Assembly (NCBI GenBank): GCA_021793635.1
Contig: JAJYSI010000017.1
Span: forward strand, 1 to 17,550
Source of the DNA: Bacteroidota bacterium
GTDB lineage: Bacteria; Bacteroidota; Ignavibacteria; Ignavibacteriales; Ignavibacteriaceae
DNA: 17,550 nucleotides
Reading direction: 5' to 3'
In this document: positions 1 to 6,641 of the stretch, in pieces
Layout: each line of letters begins with the position of its first letter
Numbering within the stretch: the first letter of the stretch is position 1
Made by a program: the position numbers and the translations under genes
The notes under the pieces: model-generated
What the model was told of the DNA's origin: nothing
Seen by the model: only the letters and a program-made list of their open reading frames with translations
Databases searched by the model: none

Positions 1-535
1 TTAACTTCTTTATTTTTTTTAATGCGTGGAAATAATTTGCCTTCAAACCTCCCACGCTCTTTCCGGTTATCTCGGAAATTTCCTCGTAACTTAGTTCTTC
101 AAAATTTCTCAATAAAAAAACTTCTCTTTGCTTTGGCGGAATTTTTGTCAACACAGATTCAAGTTTCTCCAGCTTTTCTTTCGATTCAATATTCGAAACA
201 ATATCTTCCTTACTTTTAATTAACCTTGCGCCTTTATCTTCAAAAGAAAATACCTGTCTAAGATTTCGTCTCCTCAAATAATTAATGCTTCGTGTAGCGG
301 TTATTCTGTATATCCAGGTGTAAAGAGAAGACTGGAATTTGAAATCTTTAAGCTTTTCGTACAGCACCATTAATACTTCTTGAACAATTTCATCGGCATC
401 AAGGTGATTACCAGTCATTCTTCTTGCATGCCAGTATATCTTTTGTTGATATCTAAGAACGATCTTATTAAAAGAACTTTCATCTCCATCTACAAATTTA
501 TGTACAAGATCAAAATCGCTCGCTTCGTCCGTCAT
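1..535 (-). CDS. ECF-family RNA polymerase sigma factor (3' end beyond window)
   Basis: An open frame of 178 codons starts at ATG 535-533 and is still open at base 1. As an extracytoplasmic-function sigma factor it would direct RNA polymerase to stress-response promoters. Region 2 lies at about residues 18-90, with DADEIVQEV at 46-54 (region 2.2) and LYTWIYRIT followed by INYLRR at 71-89 (regions 2.3-2.4). Region 4 lies at about 125-175: IPPKQREVFLLRNFEELSYEEISEITG then a recognition helix ending HALKKIKK. Regions 1 and 3 are absent, as expected for an ECF factor of about 180-190 residues, so only a few residues should be missing. It is divergent from the Spy/CpxP-like gene at 665. An anti-sigma gene would be expected just beyond the left edge, which cannot be seen. 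The family assignment is firm; its regulon is unknown. Confidence 0.93.
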   Translation of the reverse strand, partial: MTDEASDFDLVHKFVDGDESSFNKIVLRYQQKIYWHARRMTGNHLDADEIVQEVLMVLYEKLKDFKFQSSLYTWIYRITATRSINYLRRRNLRQVFSFEDKGARLIKSKEDIVSNIESKEKLEKLESVLTKIPPKQREVFLLRNFEELSYEEISEITGKSVGGLKANYFHALKKIKKL

Positions 536-557
536 CTTCTATAAGTCTTTGCACAAT

Positions 558-587
558 TTGACATATTATGCTGCTTTACGGTTTAAT
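558..587 (+). promoter_or_regulatory. Candidate sigma70-like promoter for the Spy-like gene
   Basis: TTGACA at 558-563, an 18-bp spacer and TTTAAT at 582-587. A near-Bacteroidota -7 element (TATTTTTC, 588-595; last base off consensus) sits just after it. A start near 594 would leave a leader of about 70 nt before the ATG at 665. Promoter consensus in this organism is not known to me, so this is a motif match only. Confidence 0.35.
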
Positions 588-603
588 TATTTTTCATTAA
601 ACC
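580..603. promoter_or_regulatory. Perfect inverted repeat in the divergent ECF/Spy promoter region (candidate operator)
   Basis: Arms GGTTTAAT (580-587) and ATTAAACC (596-603) are perfectly complementary over 8 bp with an 8-nt AT-rich spacer. They overlap the candidate -10 and start region. The site lies between two divergently transcribed genes and is not followed by a T-run, so it looks more like a binding site for a dimeric regulator than a terminator. Confidence 0.45.
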
Positions 604-654
604 AAACTTAATATGCTGATGTCAAAACTTCAAAATTCACAACTTATTAACTAT

Positions 655-658
655 GGAG
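655..658 (+). promoter_or_regulatory. Ribosome binding site that decides the start of the Spy-like gene
   Basis: GGAG at 655-658 is 6 nt before ATG 665. An in-frame ATG at 653 overlaps this GGAG, so it cannot use it; the 665 start also yields a standard signal peptide beginning MKKTIW. Confidence 0.6.
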
Positions 659-664
659 AAAAAA

Positions 665-1147
665 ATGAAAAAAACAATTTGGTCTTTTGCGCTTGGATTA
701 TCATTTATGCTGCTTTTTGTGGCTTTTACTAATGCTCAACCGATGAGGATGGGAGGGAAACAACGTCCTAACGGTATGATGATGCGGAAAATGGATTTGA
801 TGAAAAAGCTAAATCTAACTGATCAGCAGAAAGCAAAGATTGCTGATTTGAGGATCGGCTTCCAAAAACAGATGATAGATTTAAGAGCAGATTTACAAAA
901 AAGCAGACTTGACCTGAAGGCATTAAGACTTAAAGATAATTTAAGCCGTGCTGAAGTTACTGCGGCTGTTGAGAAGGTTAACAAGAATAGAGATGCCATC
1001 ACACTTGCTGTTGCAAACCACATGATGGATGTTTATCAAATTCTGACCCCGGATCAGCAAAAAATAGCACGTGAACAAATGGGAATGATGTTCGGTCAAA
1101 GAAAGCATGCTCAGATGTTCAATCGAATGAGACACTTTAATAGGTAG
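665..1147 (+). CDS. Spy/CpxP-family periplasmic stress protein, Met-rich
   Basis: A 160-residue exported protein. Residues 1-24 form a signal peptide (MKK, hydrophobic core, cleavage near TNA|Q). The mature part is all helical and charged, with two LTxxQ motifs: LTDQQ at 51-55 and LTPDQQ at 127-132. These define the Spy/CpxP/ZraP family of periplasmic chaperones and metal-stress proteins. The mature chain has about 15 Met in 136 residues, clustered at 27-46 (MRMGG, MMMRKMDLM) and 139-155 (MGMMF, HAQMFNRM), plus His at 119, 148 and 157. This suggests soft-metal (Cu/Ag) contact, which is inference. It is divergent from an ECF sigma gene; the Spy-like sensor CnrX works with an ECF system in Cupriavidus, so a functional link is plausible. 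The start was chosen by the GGAG at 655; an alternative start lies at 653. A strong terminator follows. Confidence 0.9.
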   Translation: MKKTIWSFALGLSFMLLFVAFTNAQPMRMGGKQRPNGMMMRKMDLMKKLNLTDQQKAKIADLRIGFQKQMIDLRADLQKSRLDLKALRLKDNLSRAEVTAAVEKVNKNRDAITLAVANHMMDVYQILTPDQQKIAREQMGMMFGQRKHAQMFNRMRHFNR

Positions 1148-1166
1148 AAATAAAAGAGTAACGCTG

Positions 1167-1207
1167 CCGGATACTTTTGATACCCAAAAGTATCCGGTAT
1201 TTTTTAA
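1167..1207 (+). terminator. Rho-independent terminator after the Spy-like gene
   Basis: A perfect 13-bp stem (1167-1179 with 1185-1197, starting CCGGATAC) and a 5-nt loop, followed by TATTTTTTAA. It begins 19 nt after the stop codon. Confidence 0.92.
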
Positions 1208-1513
1208 TTCCTCAAATTAATTTCTGTGTTTCCTCTATCAGGAAATTTTTTCTTCCCATAAATTTAACTAGGTAAATATTACCTGGTGATATATAACAAA
1301 ATTCGCCCCAATAAATTTCCATGCTTAAATTTTTTTCTAGCTAATCTAATGTAACTTCATTGTAAATATAATAATTCATATTTCATGCCCTTATTTATCA
1401 TTCACAGAGTCATATAATTTTTTTTGAATTTTATCTGTGGCATAAATGTTGGCTTAATAAGTAATCTTTTCTATACCAGCGGAATGATTAATCAATTTAT
1501 GTGAGGATTTGCT
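1208..1513. other. AT-rich intergenic region before the GldLM-like operon
   Basis: No ORF or RNA is recognised. A short palindrome, AGGTAA-ATA-TTACCT, lies at 1270-1284. A weak promoter-like pair, TTGGCT (1449-1454) and TATACC (1472-1477) with 17-bp spacing, precedes a good ribosome binding site (GAGG, 1503-1506) for the gene at 1514. Confidence 0.4.
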
Positions 1514-2524
1514 ATGCATGAAATCGAAAAAGAAATGATTGTAGAAAAAAAGAGAGCTTCTGAAAATAATAAAGCGTCAATGCTGTCGGATATTTTTTCC
1601 AAAAACGGTTTAGAGACTGAAATAGAAGACTTTACCCGAAATTCAATAAAAGATATAAAACTTACTTTGATAATAAAGCCCGCAATAATTTCGGCGGTAG
1701 CTTTATTCATTTCTTTTTTCCTTGATATCTCAAAAGTACCGATACTCGGAAATGTTACGATCAACATAGCAAGATCAATTTTCCCTTCTTGGCAGCCGGC
1801 AAATGCTGATTATACTCCATTTAGTTTTTGGTGGCTTCCTGTAATTACATATTTATTTTTCCTTTTCCTTGCAAAACTTGCTTACGATAAACTTAAAATT
1901 GAAGTGCAAAGAACACCGGCTACAGAAACTATCGACCGTATAATAACATCGTACACAAGTATTATCGACAGCATATCAACAGCACTGCCGCTGATTGGAG
2001 CTGCAATTCTTTTGATCAGCATCAGACTTGGTGAAACTGTCTTTTTAGGTTTATCAGTTCCGTTTGAAATAAAAGCATTAATCATACTCGCAATAGGTAA
2101 ATTATTCGAGCCGGTTCTGGATCAGCTTGGAGTTGAATTCCAGAATGTTGTCAATCATGTTAAAGATTTAAAGGAAAGATATTTCTCAAAAATTCAGATT
2201 GAATACTCAAAGAATCTGCTTGGCAAGGTAAACCGCCAGGAAGGTTTTTCAGTTCCTGCCGTTACAGTAGATAATATTACTATGGTTGAGAATTTAAATA
2301 CAGCCCTTGAACAGACATTAACCTTAAGCAATTCATTAGGTAAGAATTTCTCCACTCTTAATATCATTTTAGAAAAATTCAATTTAAATGAGACTGTCAG
2401 CAGTGAAAAGATAATGCAGTTAAAAACTATCGCCGAGTCAATTTCAAAAGCTGCAGCATCATTAAGTGATGAAAAAACTGTTGCCGGCTTAAAATGCCTT
2501 GAGTCTATCGTCGTCAAAAAATAG
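1514..2524 (+). CDS. GldL-like multi-pass inner-membrane protein (candidate motor subunit)
   Basis: A 336-residue protein I do not recognise by overall sequence. Charged N-terminus (1-48), then hydrophobic segments at about 51-70, 104-123, 156-172 and 185-200, then a soluble, probably helical tail (205-336). The second half resembles GldL of the type IX secretion/gliding motor. LIGAAILLISIRLG (160-173) matches the first GldL helix. LAIGKLFEP (192-200) matches the GldL segment LSIGLxTEA, placing E199 on the membrane Glu that GldL uses for proton coupling (recalled from the family). The tail, with leucine- and serine-rich helices (NTALEQTLTLSNSLGKN, 262-278), resembles the GldL C-terminus. The first two helices are extra relative to the two-helix, roughly 215-residue GldL. 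It is 8 bp from the GldM-like gene. The start is supported by GAGG 7 nt upstream. The motor role is inference. Confidence 0.5.
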   Translation: MHEIEKEMIVEKKRASENNKASMLSDIFSKNGLETEIEDFTRNSIKDIKLTLIIKPAIISAVALFISFFLDISKVPILGNVTINIARSIFPSWQPANADYTPFSFWWLPVITYLFFLFLAKLAYDKLKIEVQRTPATETIDRIITSYTSIIDSISTALPLIGAAILLISIRLGETVFLGLSVPFEIKALIILAIGKLFEPVLDQLGVEFQNVVNHVKDLKERYFSKIQIEYSKNLLGKVNRQEGFSVPAVTVDNITMVENLNTALEQTLTLSNSLGKNFSTLNIILEKFNLNETVSSEKIMQLKTIAESISKAAASLSDEKTVAGLKCLESIVVKK

Positions 2525-2532
2525 GATTTAAG

Positions 2533-3495
2533 ATGGTCAGAAAAAATAAAGATAGTAAATTTATAATTTACCAGGTGCTTTATATCTTCGTTGTTACGGT
2601 GCTTGCATTAAAAGGAGCTGACTTGGATCTCGATAAAGTAATTTCCAGGAATAAAGTTGTTGATAAGAGTGTGAGAGATTCTCTTGTTACACTTATAGAC
2701 TCGCTGCAAGCCAACGGAATGAAATTCGAAATAAAAGTGAATCCAAAAGTCGCTGAAGAGAACATGCAGTTGAAGGAAAAAATTGCAAGCATGAATTTGA
2801 AAATGGCTTCACTTACCGAGAAGATAAATTACACTCCGCCGCCAATTGTACAGGCTCCGGTTAAAGAACCTGCTCAACCAAAAGAGCAAACTATATTGCA
2901 GTCGCCTATTTCATTAACTCAAACTTTTTTACAATACACTTGGAATGTGGCAAAGAACAGCGGCAGTGTTCCTACTTCAATTTATGATCCTCGGAATATG
3001 CATAGTCCGATAGTTGTAATTCCTCCTGGGCAACAAAAGAAATTTAACTTAACGGAACAGACCGAAGTCATCGCCAAGTACGGTTCGCAGAAGCAGACAA
3101 TAAAAGTTCTACCGATGACACCGCCGCAAATAAAGATCGATAAGGTTACAACTAAAATGAGCGGATCGGACATTTACGTTCAAGACCTTCAAAACGTTAC
3201 CGTATTTAACGTAACCGTAATGTATCAAAGACCCGATCAATTGAAGATAACCCATACCGGTCCGATATCCGTTTCCGGTCCTTACAAAGACGAAAACGGA
3301 AATTATGTTTATTATGTATCGCTAAAGCTTGCAGGCAATAAAGATCAGTTCGACGACTGGGTTGATAAGTATGGAAATTTAAAGGATGCCGATGGAAGAT
3401 ATAAAGCCAATTTCTTTTTTACTGCGGCAGATAAAATTTCAAAAGCTCATATAGTTGCCGGCGACTCATTCTACTTTACCGACTTCTCAAGATAG
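2533..3495 (+). CDS. GldM-like single-pass protein with short periplasmic domain
   Basis: A 320-residue protein. A short basic N-terminus (VRKNKDSK) leads to one membrane helix (10-27, IIYQVLYIFVVTVLALKG), then a helical stretch (31-98), a Pro-rich linker (101-118, TPPP...KEPAQPKEQ) and a mostly beta periplasmic region (about 130-320). The N-terminus aligns without gaps to the GldM start (consensus recalled as RQKMINLMYLVxxAxLALN): YIFVVTVLALK matches it, and K9 falls on the conserved Arg of GldM. GldM is about 510-530 residues with four periplasmic domains, so this protein would have a much shorter shaft. It is translated 8 bp after the GldL-like gene and followed 26 bp later by an outer-membrane barrel. 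Inferred role: the rotor or shaft that carries motor motion across the periplasm. Other single-pass envelope proteins cannot be excluded. Confidence 0.5.
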   Translation: MVRKNKDSKFIIYQVLYIFVVTVLALKGADLDLDKVISRNKVVDKSVRDSLVTLIDSLQANGMKFEIKVNPKVAEENMQLKEKIASMNLKMASLTEKINYTPPPIVQAPVKEPAQPKEQTILQSPISLTQTFLQYTWNVAKNSGSVPTSIYDPRNMHSPIVVIPPGQQKKFNLTEQTEVIAKYGSQKQTIKVLPMTPPQIKIDKVTTKMSGSDIYVQDLQNVTVFNVTVMYQRPDQLKITHTGPISVSGPYKDENGNYVYYVSLKLAGNKDQFDDWVDKYGNLKDADGRYKANFFFTAADKISKAHIVAGDSFYFTDFSR

Positions 3496-3521
3496 AAGAT
3501 CATTTTAAAAAGAAAGAAGTA

Positions 3522-4667
3522 ATGAAATTAAATTTACATTTAGTTATTGCTGCATCATGCTTATTGATGCTTTTATTTTTCACCAAATCTTTTGCACAGG
3601 AATCCGAAGAAGGCGAAAAAATAGTTTACTACCAGATGGAGCCTTTAGATGACAGTCTTTTCATTAAAATTCAAAAAGAACTTTTCATTCAGCCGCCCGA
3701 TCCCAAGGCTGAAATCATTGTAGACTTGCGCGATCCGAATAACCAAACTATTTCTGTCAAAGGGACTTTATACCCTTTCCTGGCGCTTGATCCGGTAACA
3801 AGGGCAAAAGTTATAACTTATCCATTTAAAATAAATTTGGAAGAGAACATAAACTTCGGCAGCGTATTTACGCGGGTGCTAAGTAAAATTCGATTTAAAG
3901 ATTTACTAAAGCCGCCAAGCCTCTATCAAATTTCATCAACTCTCGGTTATATAAATCCGTTCCTCCAAATGTTCGGCGGTGAGCGTTTTGGTATCCCGAT
4001 TAAAAAAGATATTGGAATTTCATTCGGCTTAGGCACGCCGTATTCGGGTCCGCTTGAGACTAACTTTGTAGAAGCCGACTTTCATATCTTAGGCTTTTAC
4101 GGCGGCTTTTACAGCAATGTTGATGCATTTACACAAGTGAAACGCAACAATAATTGGAATAATCTTTATGCTACCGAAGGAATCCAAGTCGGTTATGTAA
4201 TTCCGTTAGGCAACTTTTTTGAAGTTAGTTATTTAAAATCTTTGTTGAAGCCGACCGCAGATAATCTCACTTACTTTCACAGGTACAATGTAAAGGGCTA
4301 CACGGCTAAAGTAATTGATGGCGCCTATTACGATTGGGAATTCAGATATCCGCTGCAGGTTTTAGGTTCAACAAGAGCAAAAGTTTATTTTGCACGATAT
4401 TTAAATGAACTTCATGTCGGATTTACGGGAAGAGAACTTTCAATTGCCGGAAGTACATTTGATTTTCGTTTTGACGGACTTTTACAAAGTGATGTCAGAC
4501 AGCCGCAGTATGTATTTGATTTGATGGTTCAAAGAATCGGAGAAAGCTGGGCATTCAGTTCATTTGCTCTTGGTCCATCTGTAGTTTTTGGAAACGATAC
4601 GCACGGTAGATTCGGAGTAATAACTTTGTTCTTTAATATGAGATTGAAAGTCGGAACTTCGTTATAA
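3522..4667 (+). CDS. Outer-membrane beta-barrel protein of the GldLM-like operon
   Basis: A 381-residue exported protein. The signal peptide spans residues 1-25 (cleavage after SFA, before QESEEGE). Residues 26-130 are a polar, Pro-containing region likely to be periplasmic (ELFIQPPDPKAEIIVDL). From about 135 to the end, alternating aromatic/hydrophobic strands with Gly-rich turns are typical of a barrel (ISFGLGTPYSGP, ILGFYGGFYSN, FRYPLQVLG), ending with the strand FGVITLFFNMRLKV. It does not match the PorP/SprF pattern that I know, and I cannot name the family. It follows the GldM-like gene by 26 bp on the same strand, so the three products would span inner membrane, periplasm and outer membrane. 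The upstream purine stretch AAAGAAAGAAG supports the start. It ends 4 bp from a convergent gene. Confidence 0.75.
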   Translation: MKLNLHLVIAASCLLMLLFFTKSFAQESEEGEKIVYYQMEPLDDSLFIKIQKELFIQPPDPKAEIIVDLRDPNNQTISVKGTLYPFLALDPVTRAKVITYPFKINLEENINFGSVFTRVLSKIRFKDLLKPPSLYQISSTLGYINPFLQMFGGERFGIPIKKDIGISFGLGTPYSGPLETNFVEADFHILGFYGGFYSNVDAFTQVKRNNNWNNLYATEGIQVGYVIPLGNFFEVSYLKSLLKPTADNLTYFHRYNVKGYTAKVIDGAYYDWEFRYPLQVLGSTRAKVYFARYLNELHVGFTGRELSIAGSTFDFRFDGLLQSDVRQPQYVFDLMVQRIGESWAFSSFALGPSVVFGNDTHGRFGVITLFFNMRLKVGTSL

Positions 4668-4671
4668 TAAT

Positions 4672-5346
4672 TTACTCAGGAATAATTTGAGTTCTGTTTC
4701 TGTCTATCCAATATGCCCATGCAATAATTATAATTTGGAATATACCAACGTATGCAAATATTTCTACCGAAGGCGGCGCCGAGCCAAAAATATTAGCCGA
4801 ATAGGTCAAGAGAAGAAATACGAACAAGCTCCATGCTGCCAATATTCCCCGCATATTTTTTGCCTTTGTGGCTTGGATATAAAAATAGAATCCCACTAAA
4901 AATATAATTAACTCCAAAATAATTGCCGCCACAGGATGGTTCCATAATCCAAGCCCTGCTCTAAATTCGCTCCACGGAATTATTTGAAGATCAGGTTTAT
5001 GAGTAACGAAATCCAAGAACCAATGACTCATCACCAGTATGCCAAGCAAAAAAGATCCGCGTAAATTTTTTCTTATCAAGAAATAAACTGTACCGAATAA
5101 TATCGCCCAGACTAATGCGGCAAAAAAGCTGTGCGAGAAAGGATAATAAAATAAATTTAACGGAGTAAGTACGGTATTTCCTGGTTCTATCTTAAGTTTT
5201 TCAATTCCCGCTAAAACTAGAATTGGAAAAAGAAGATCAAGAAATTGAGAAGCTAATAATAAAGTCCCCAGAGAAATTCTCTTCCCGTTTTTGTTTTTGG
5301 AGAACAATTCTCCTGCAAGCCCGGCGCCGTAATGACCAATATACAT
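4672..5346 (-). CDS. Membrane-bound metal-dependent hydrolase (YdjM-like)
   Basis: A 224-residue polytopic membrane protein from the ATG at 5346; a longer frame starts at 5385 but lacks a ribosome binding site. His/Asp residues sit at or near membrane segments in the pattern of the YdjM/LexA-regulated membrane hydrolase family: H5 (MYIGHYGAG), D37 (ASQFLDLLFP), S71-H72, S107-H108-W-F-L-D112 and H116 (THKP), with WNHP at 135-138. There are about six hydrophobic segments, and the chain ends in a basic tail (YWIDRNRTQ). The family is predicted to bind metal in the inner membrane, but its substrate is unknown. It is transcribed toward the GldLM-like operon with a 4-bp convergent gap, so it is not part of that unit. 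Confidence 0.75.
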   Translation of the reverse strand: MYIGHYGAGLAGELFSKNKNGKRISLGTLLLASQFLDLLFPILVLAGIEKLKIEPGNTVLTPLNLFYYPFSHSFFAALVWAILFGTVYFLIRKNLRGSFLLGILVMSHWFLDFVTHKPDLQIIPWSEFRAGLGLWNHPVAAIILELIIFLVGFYFYIQATKAKNMRGILAAWSLFVFLLLTYSANIFGSAPPSVEIFAYVGIFQIIIIAWAYWIDRNRTQIIPE

Positions 5347-5350
5347 TTCT

Positions 5351-5359
5351 TCCTCCTTT
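5351..5359 (-). promoter_or_regulatory. Strong ribosome binding site deciding the hydrolase start
   Basis: The minus strand reads AAAGGAGGA at 5359-5351, with GGAGG (5356-5352) 5 nt before ATG 5346. It lies inside the longer frame that starts at 5385, so the shorter start is preferred. Confidence 0.75.
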
Positions 5360-5515
5360 AACGTTTTATTTAGGAAGTATAACAAATCAAAGCTTGGCTG
5401 CCGGTAATCTATATGTTTAATTATCCAGCAGCCTGCTTAACTTTTTGTTGATCCTAAATTACAATTTTCCATTTAAAGATAAAAAAATTGGATTGGTATT
5501 TTGTTTAATCTAAAA

Positions 5516-5995
5516 TCATAAATTAGTTCCAGGATCATCTGCAGAAGGACCGTAAATAGAAGGCACTTTTCCTCCAGTCATCCTGATGTAAACCGACATT
5601 TGTCCGCGGTGATGAATTTGATCAAAGAGCATCATAAGCATGAATTCATCCGCGGCAAACTTTCTACCGGCAAATTCAATCTGCTTGTTTAAATCTTTTT
5701 CCGGCATTTTCTCAACCGCACCAATTACGTTTGAAGATTCCTTTTCAAAATCGGATATCAGTTTTTGCAGACTATCCGGCTTCGTTGAGAATTTCGATCT
5801 GTCTAATTCCTTTCCGAAATTATAAGATTGAATTAGAGCCATCTCGAAAACAAATGTAGTTAATAATTTTCCGGCATTACTTGAACGTTCGTGCGCAGTA
5901 AAATCAAGCCTATCCGGCGGAAAAGCCTGCATTACTTTCAAAGTTGTCGCAAACTCTTTTCTTAATAACTTCAACAAATTTTCTTTTGTAATCAT
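5516..5995 (-). CDS. DinB-family four-helix protein
   Basis: A 159-residue soluble protein. The C-terminal block DQIHHRGQMSVYIRMTGG (125-142) followed by VPSIYGPSADD is the signature of DinB-like proteins: a four-helix bundle that usually binds a metal with three His and acts as a thiol-dependent S-transferase or damage-inducible protein of unclear substrate. The HH pair supplies the last ligands. The helix-2 His common in the family seems absent: the stretch around residues 42-54 reads GKLLTTFVFEMAL. The metal site may therefore be altered. GGAG at 6005-6002 lies 6 nt before the ATG. It is 28 bp downstream of the SnoaL-like gene on the same strand, probably co-transcribed. Family call firm, function open. 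Confidence 0.88.
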   Translation of the reverse strand: MITKENLLKLLRKEFATTLKVMQAFPPDRLDFTAHERSSNAGKLLTTFVFEMALIQSYNFGKELDRSKFSTKPDSLQKLISDFEKESSNVIGAVEKMPEKDLNKQIEFAGRKFAADEFMLMMLFDQIHHRGQMSVYIRMTGGKVPSIYGPSADDPGTNL

Positions 5996-6023
5996 AATAC
6001 TCTCCGATATTTAAGTTGTTAGT

Positions 6024-6368
6024 TTAACTGAAGAATTGTTCAAAAATTATTTTTCCATTCTTAACCTGGTAAACGCAAATCTCTTCAATACTTTGATGAA
6101 CGCCGTTTTTGAAATCAACTTCCATTTTAAGAATTAAAGAGAAAAAATTGCCGCTAATTAAAGGTTCTGAAAAATTAATAGAATTTATTTTTTCAATGCT
6201 GTCAAGGAAGTGCCGTTCCTTTGCATTCATACTTGAAGAACCTTGAGTTTTATTTCCGTCCGTCTCTATGCTAATGATATTCGCATCGTAAAGTTCATGT
6301 TGCGCTTCTAAAAATTTTCCTTTTGCACATAACTCAATTAATCTGCCGGCAGTTTCTTTAGTAGACAC
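6024..6368 (-). CDS. SnoaL/NTF2-like domain protein
   Basis: A 114-residue protein with a GTG start at 6368-6366; there is no in-frame ATG before an upstream stop. The N-terminal helix (ETAGRLIELCAKGKFLEAQHELYDANIISIE, about residues 5-35) followed by strands ending ICVYQVKNGKIIFEQFF is typical of small SnoaL-like NTF2-fold proteins, cone-shaped alpha+beta barrels that bind small ligands or catalyse varied reactions. No catalytic residue can be assigned. The preceding GGGATAG is a modest ribosome binding site. It is the first gene of a probable two-gene unit with the DinB-like gene and diverges from cstA. Confidence 0.8.
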   Translation of the reverse strand: MSTKETAGRLIELCAKGKFLEAQHELYDANIISIETDGNKTQGSSSMNAKERHFLDSIEKINSINFSEPLISGNFFSLILKMEVDFKNGVHQSIEEICVYQVKNGKIIFEQFFS

Positions 6369-6641
6369 TTGTTCTATCCCAAAAAGTTTTTAGATAAGAT
6401 TTGATTAATGGTTCAGCAAAATAAATCATATTGAAAAAGATAATTCGTGCTTTATCGCATCGGCTTTAATTAGGAATTCATCCGGCTGATAAAAAATTCT
6501 TAAGCAGAATTTTGCTTTTCAAAGATGTTTCTGACTTTCTTCTTAACTGAAAAAAATATTTCTGCTAATATTGGAAAAAGTTAGTATAAACTTTATTTTA
6601 AGTCATACATTATAATACTTATTTTGTAAAGGGATACATTT

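Noticed and set aside
22..219. Plus-strand 65-codon ORF at the left edge
   Set aside because: Lies opposite the clearly recognisable ECF sigma factor coding sequence on the minus strand.
1514..3495. Zorya ZorA/ZorB defence motor or flagellar MotA/MotB
   Set aside because: The single-pass protein shows no OmpA-like peptidoglycan-binding domain, no helicase or nuclease genes follow, and the N-terminus fits GldM better than MotB. It remains a comparison worth running.
5347..5385. Upstream start for the membrane hydrolase (adds 13 residues)
   Set aside because: The strong GGAGG lies inside this extension and the first conserved motif (YIGHYGAG) begins at the downstream ATG.
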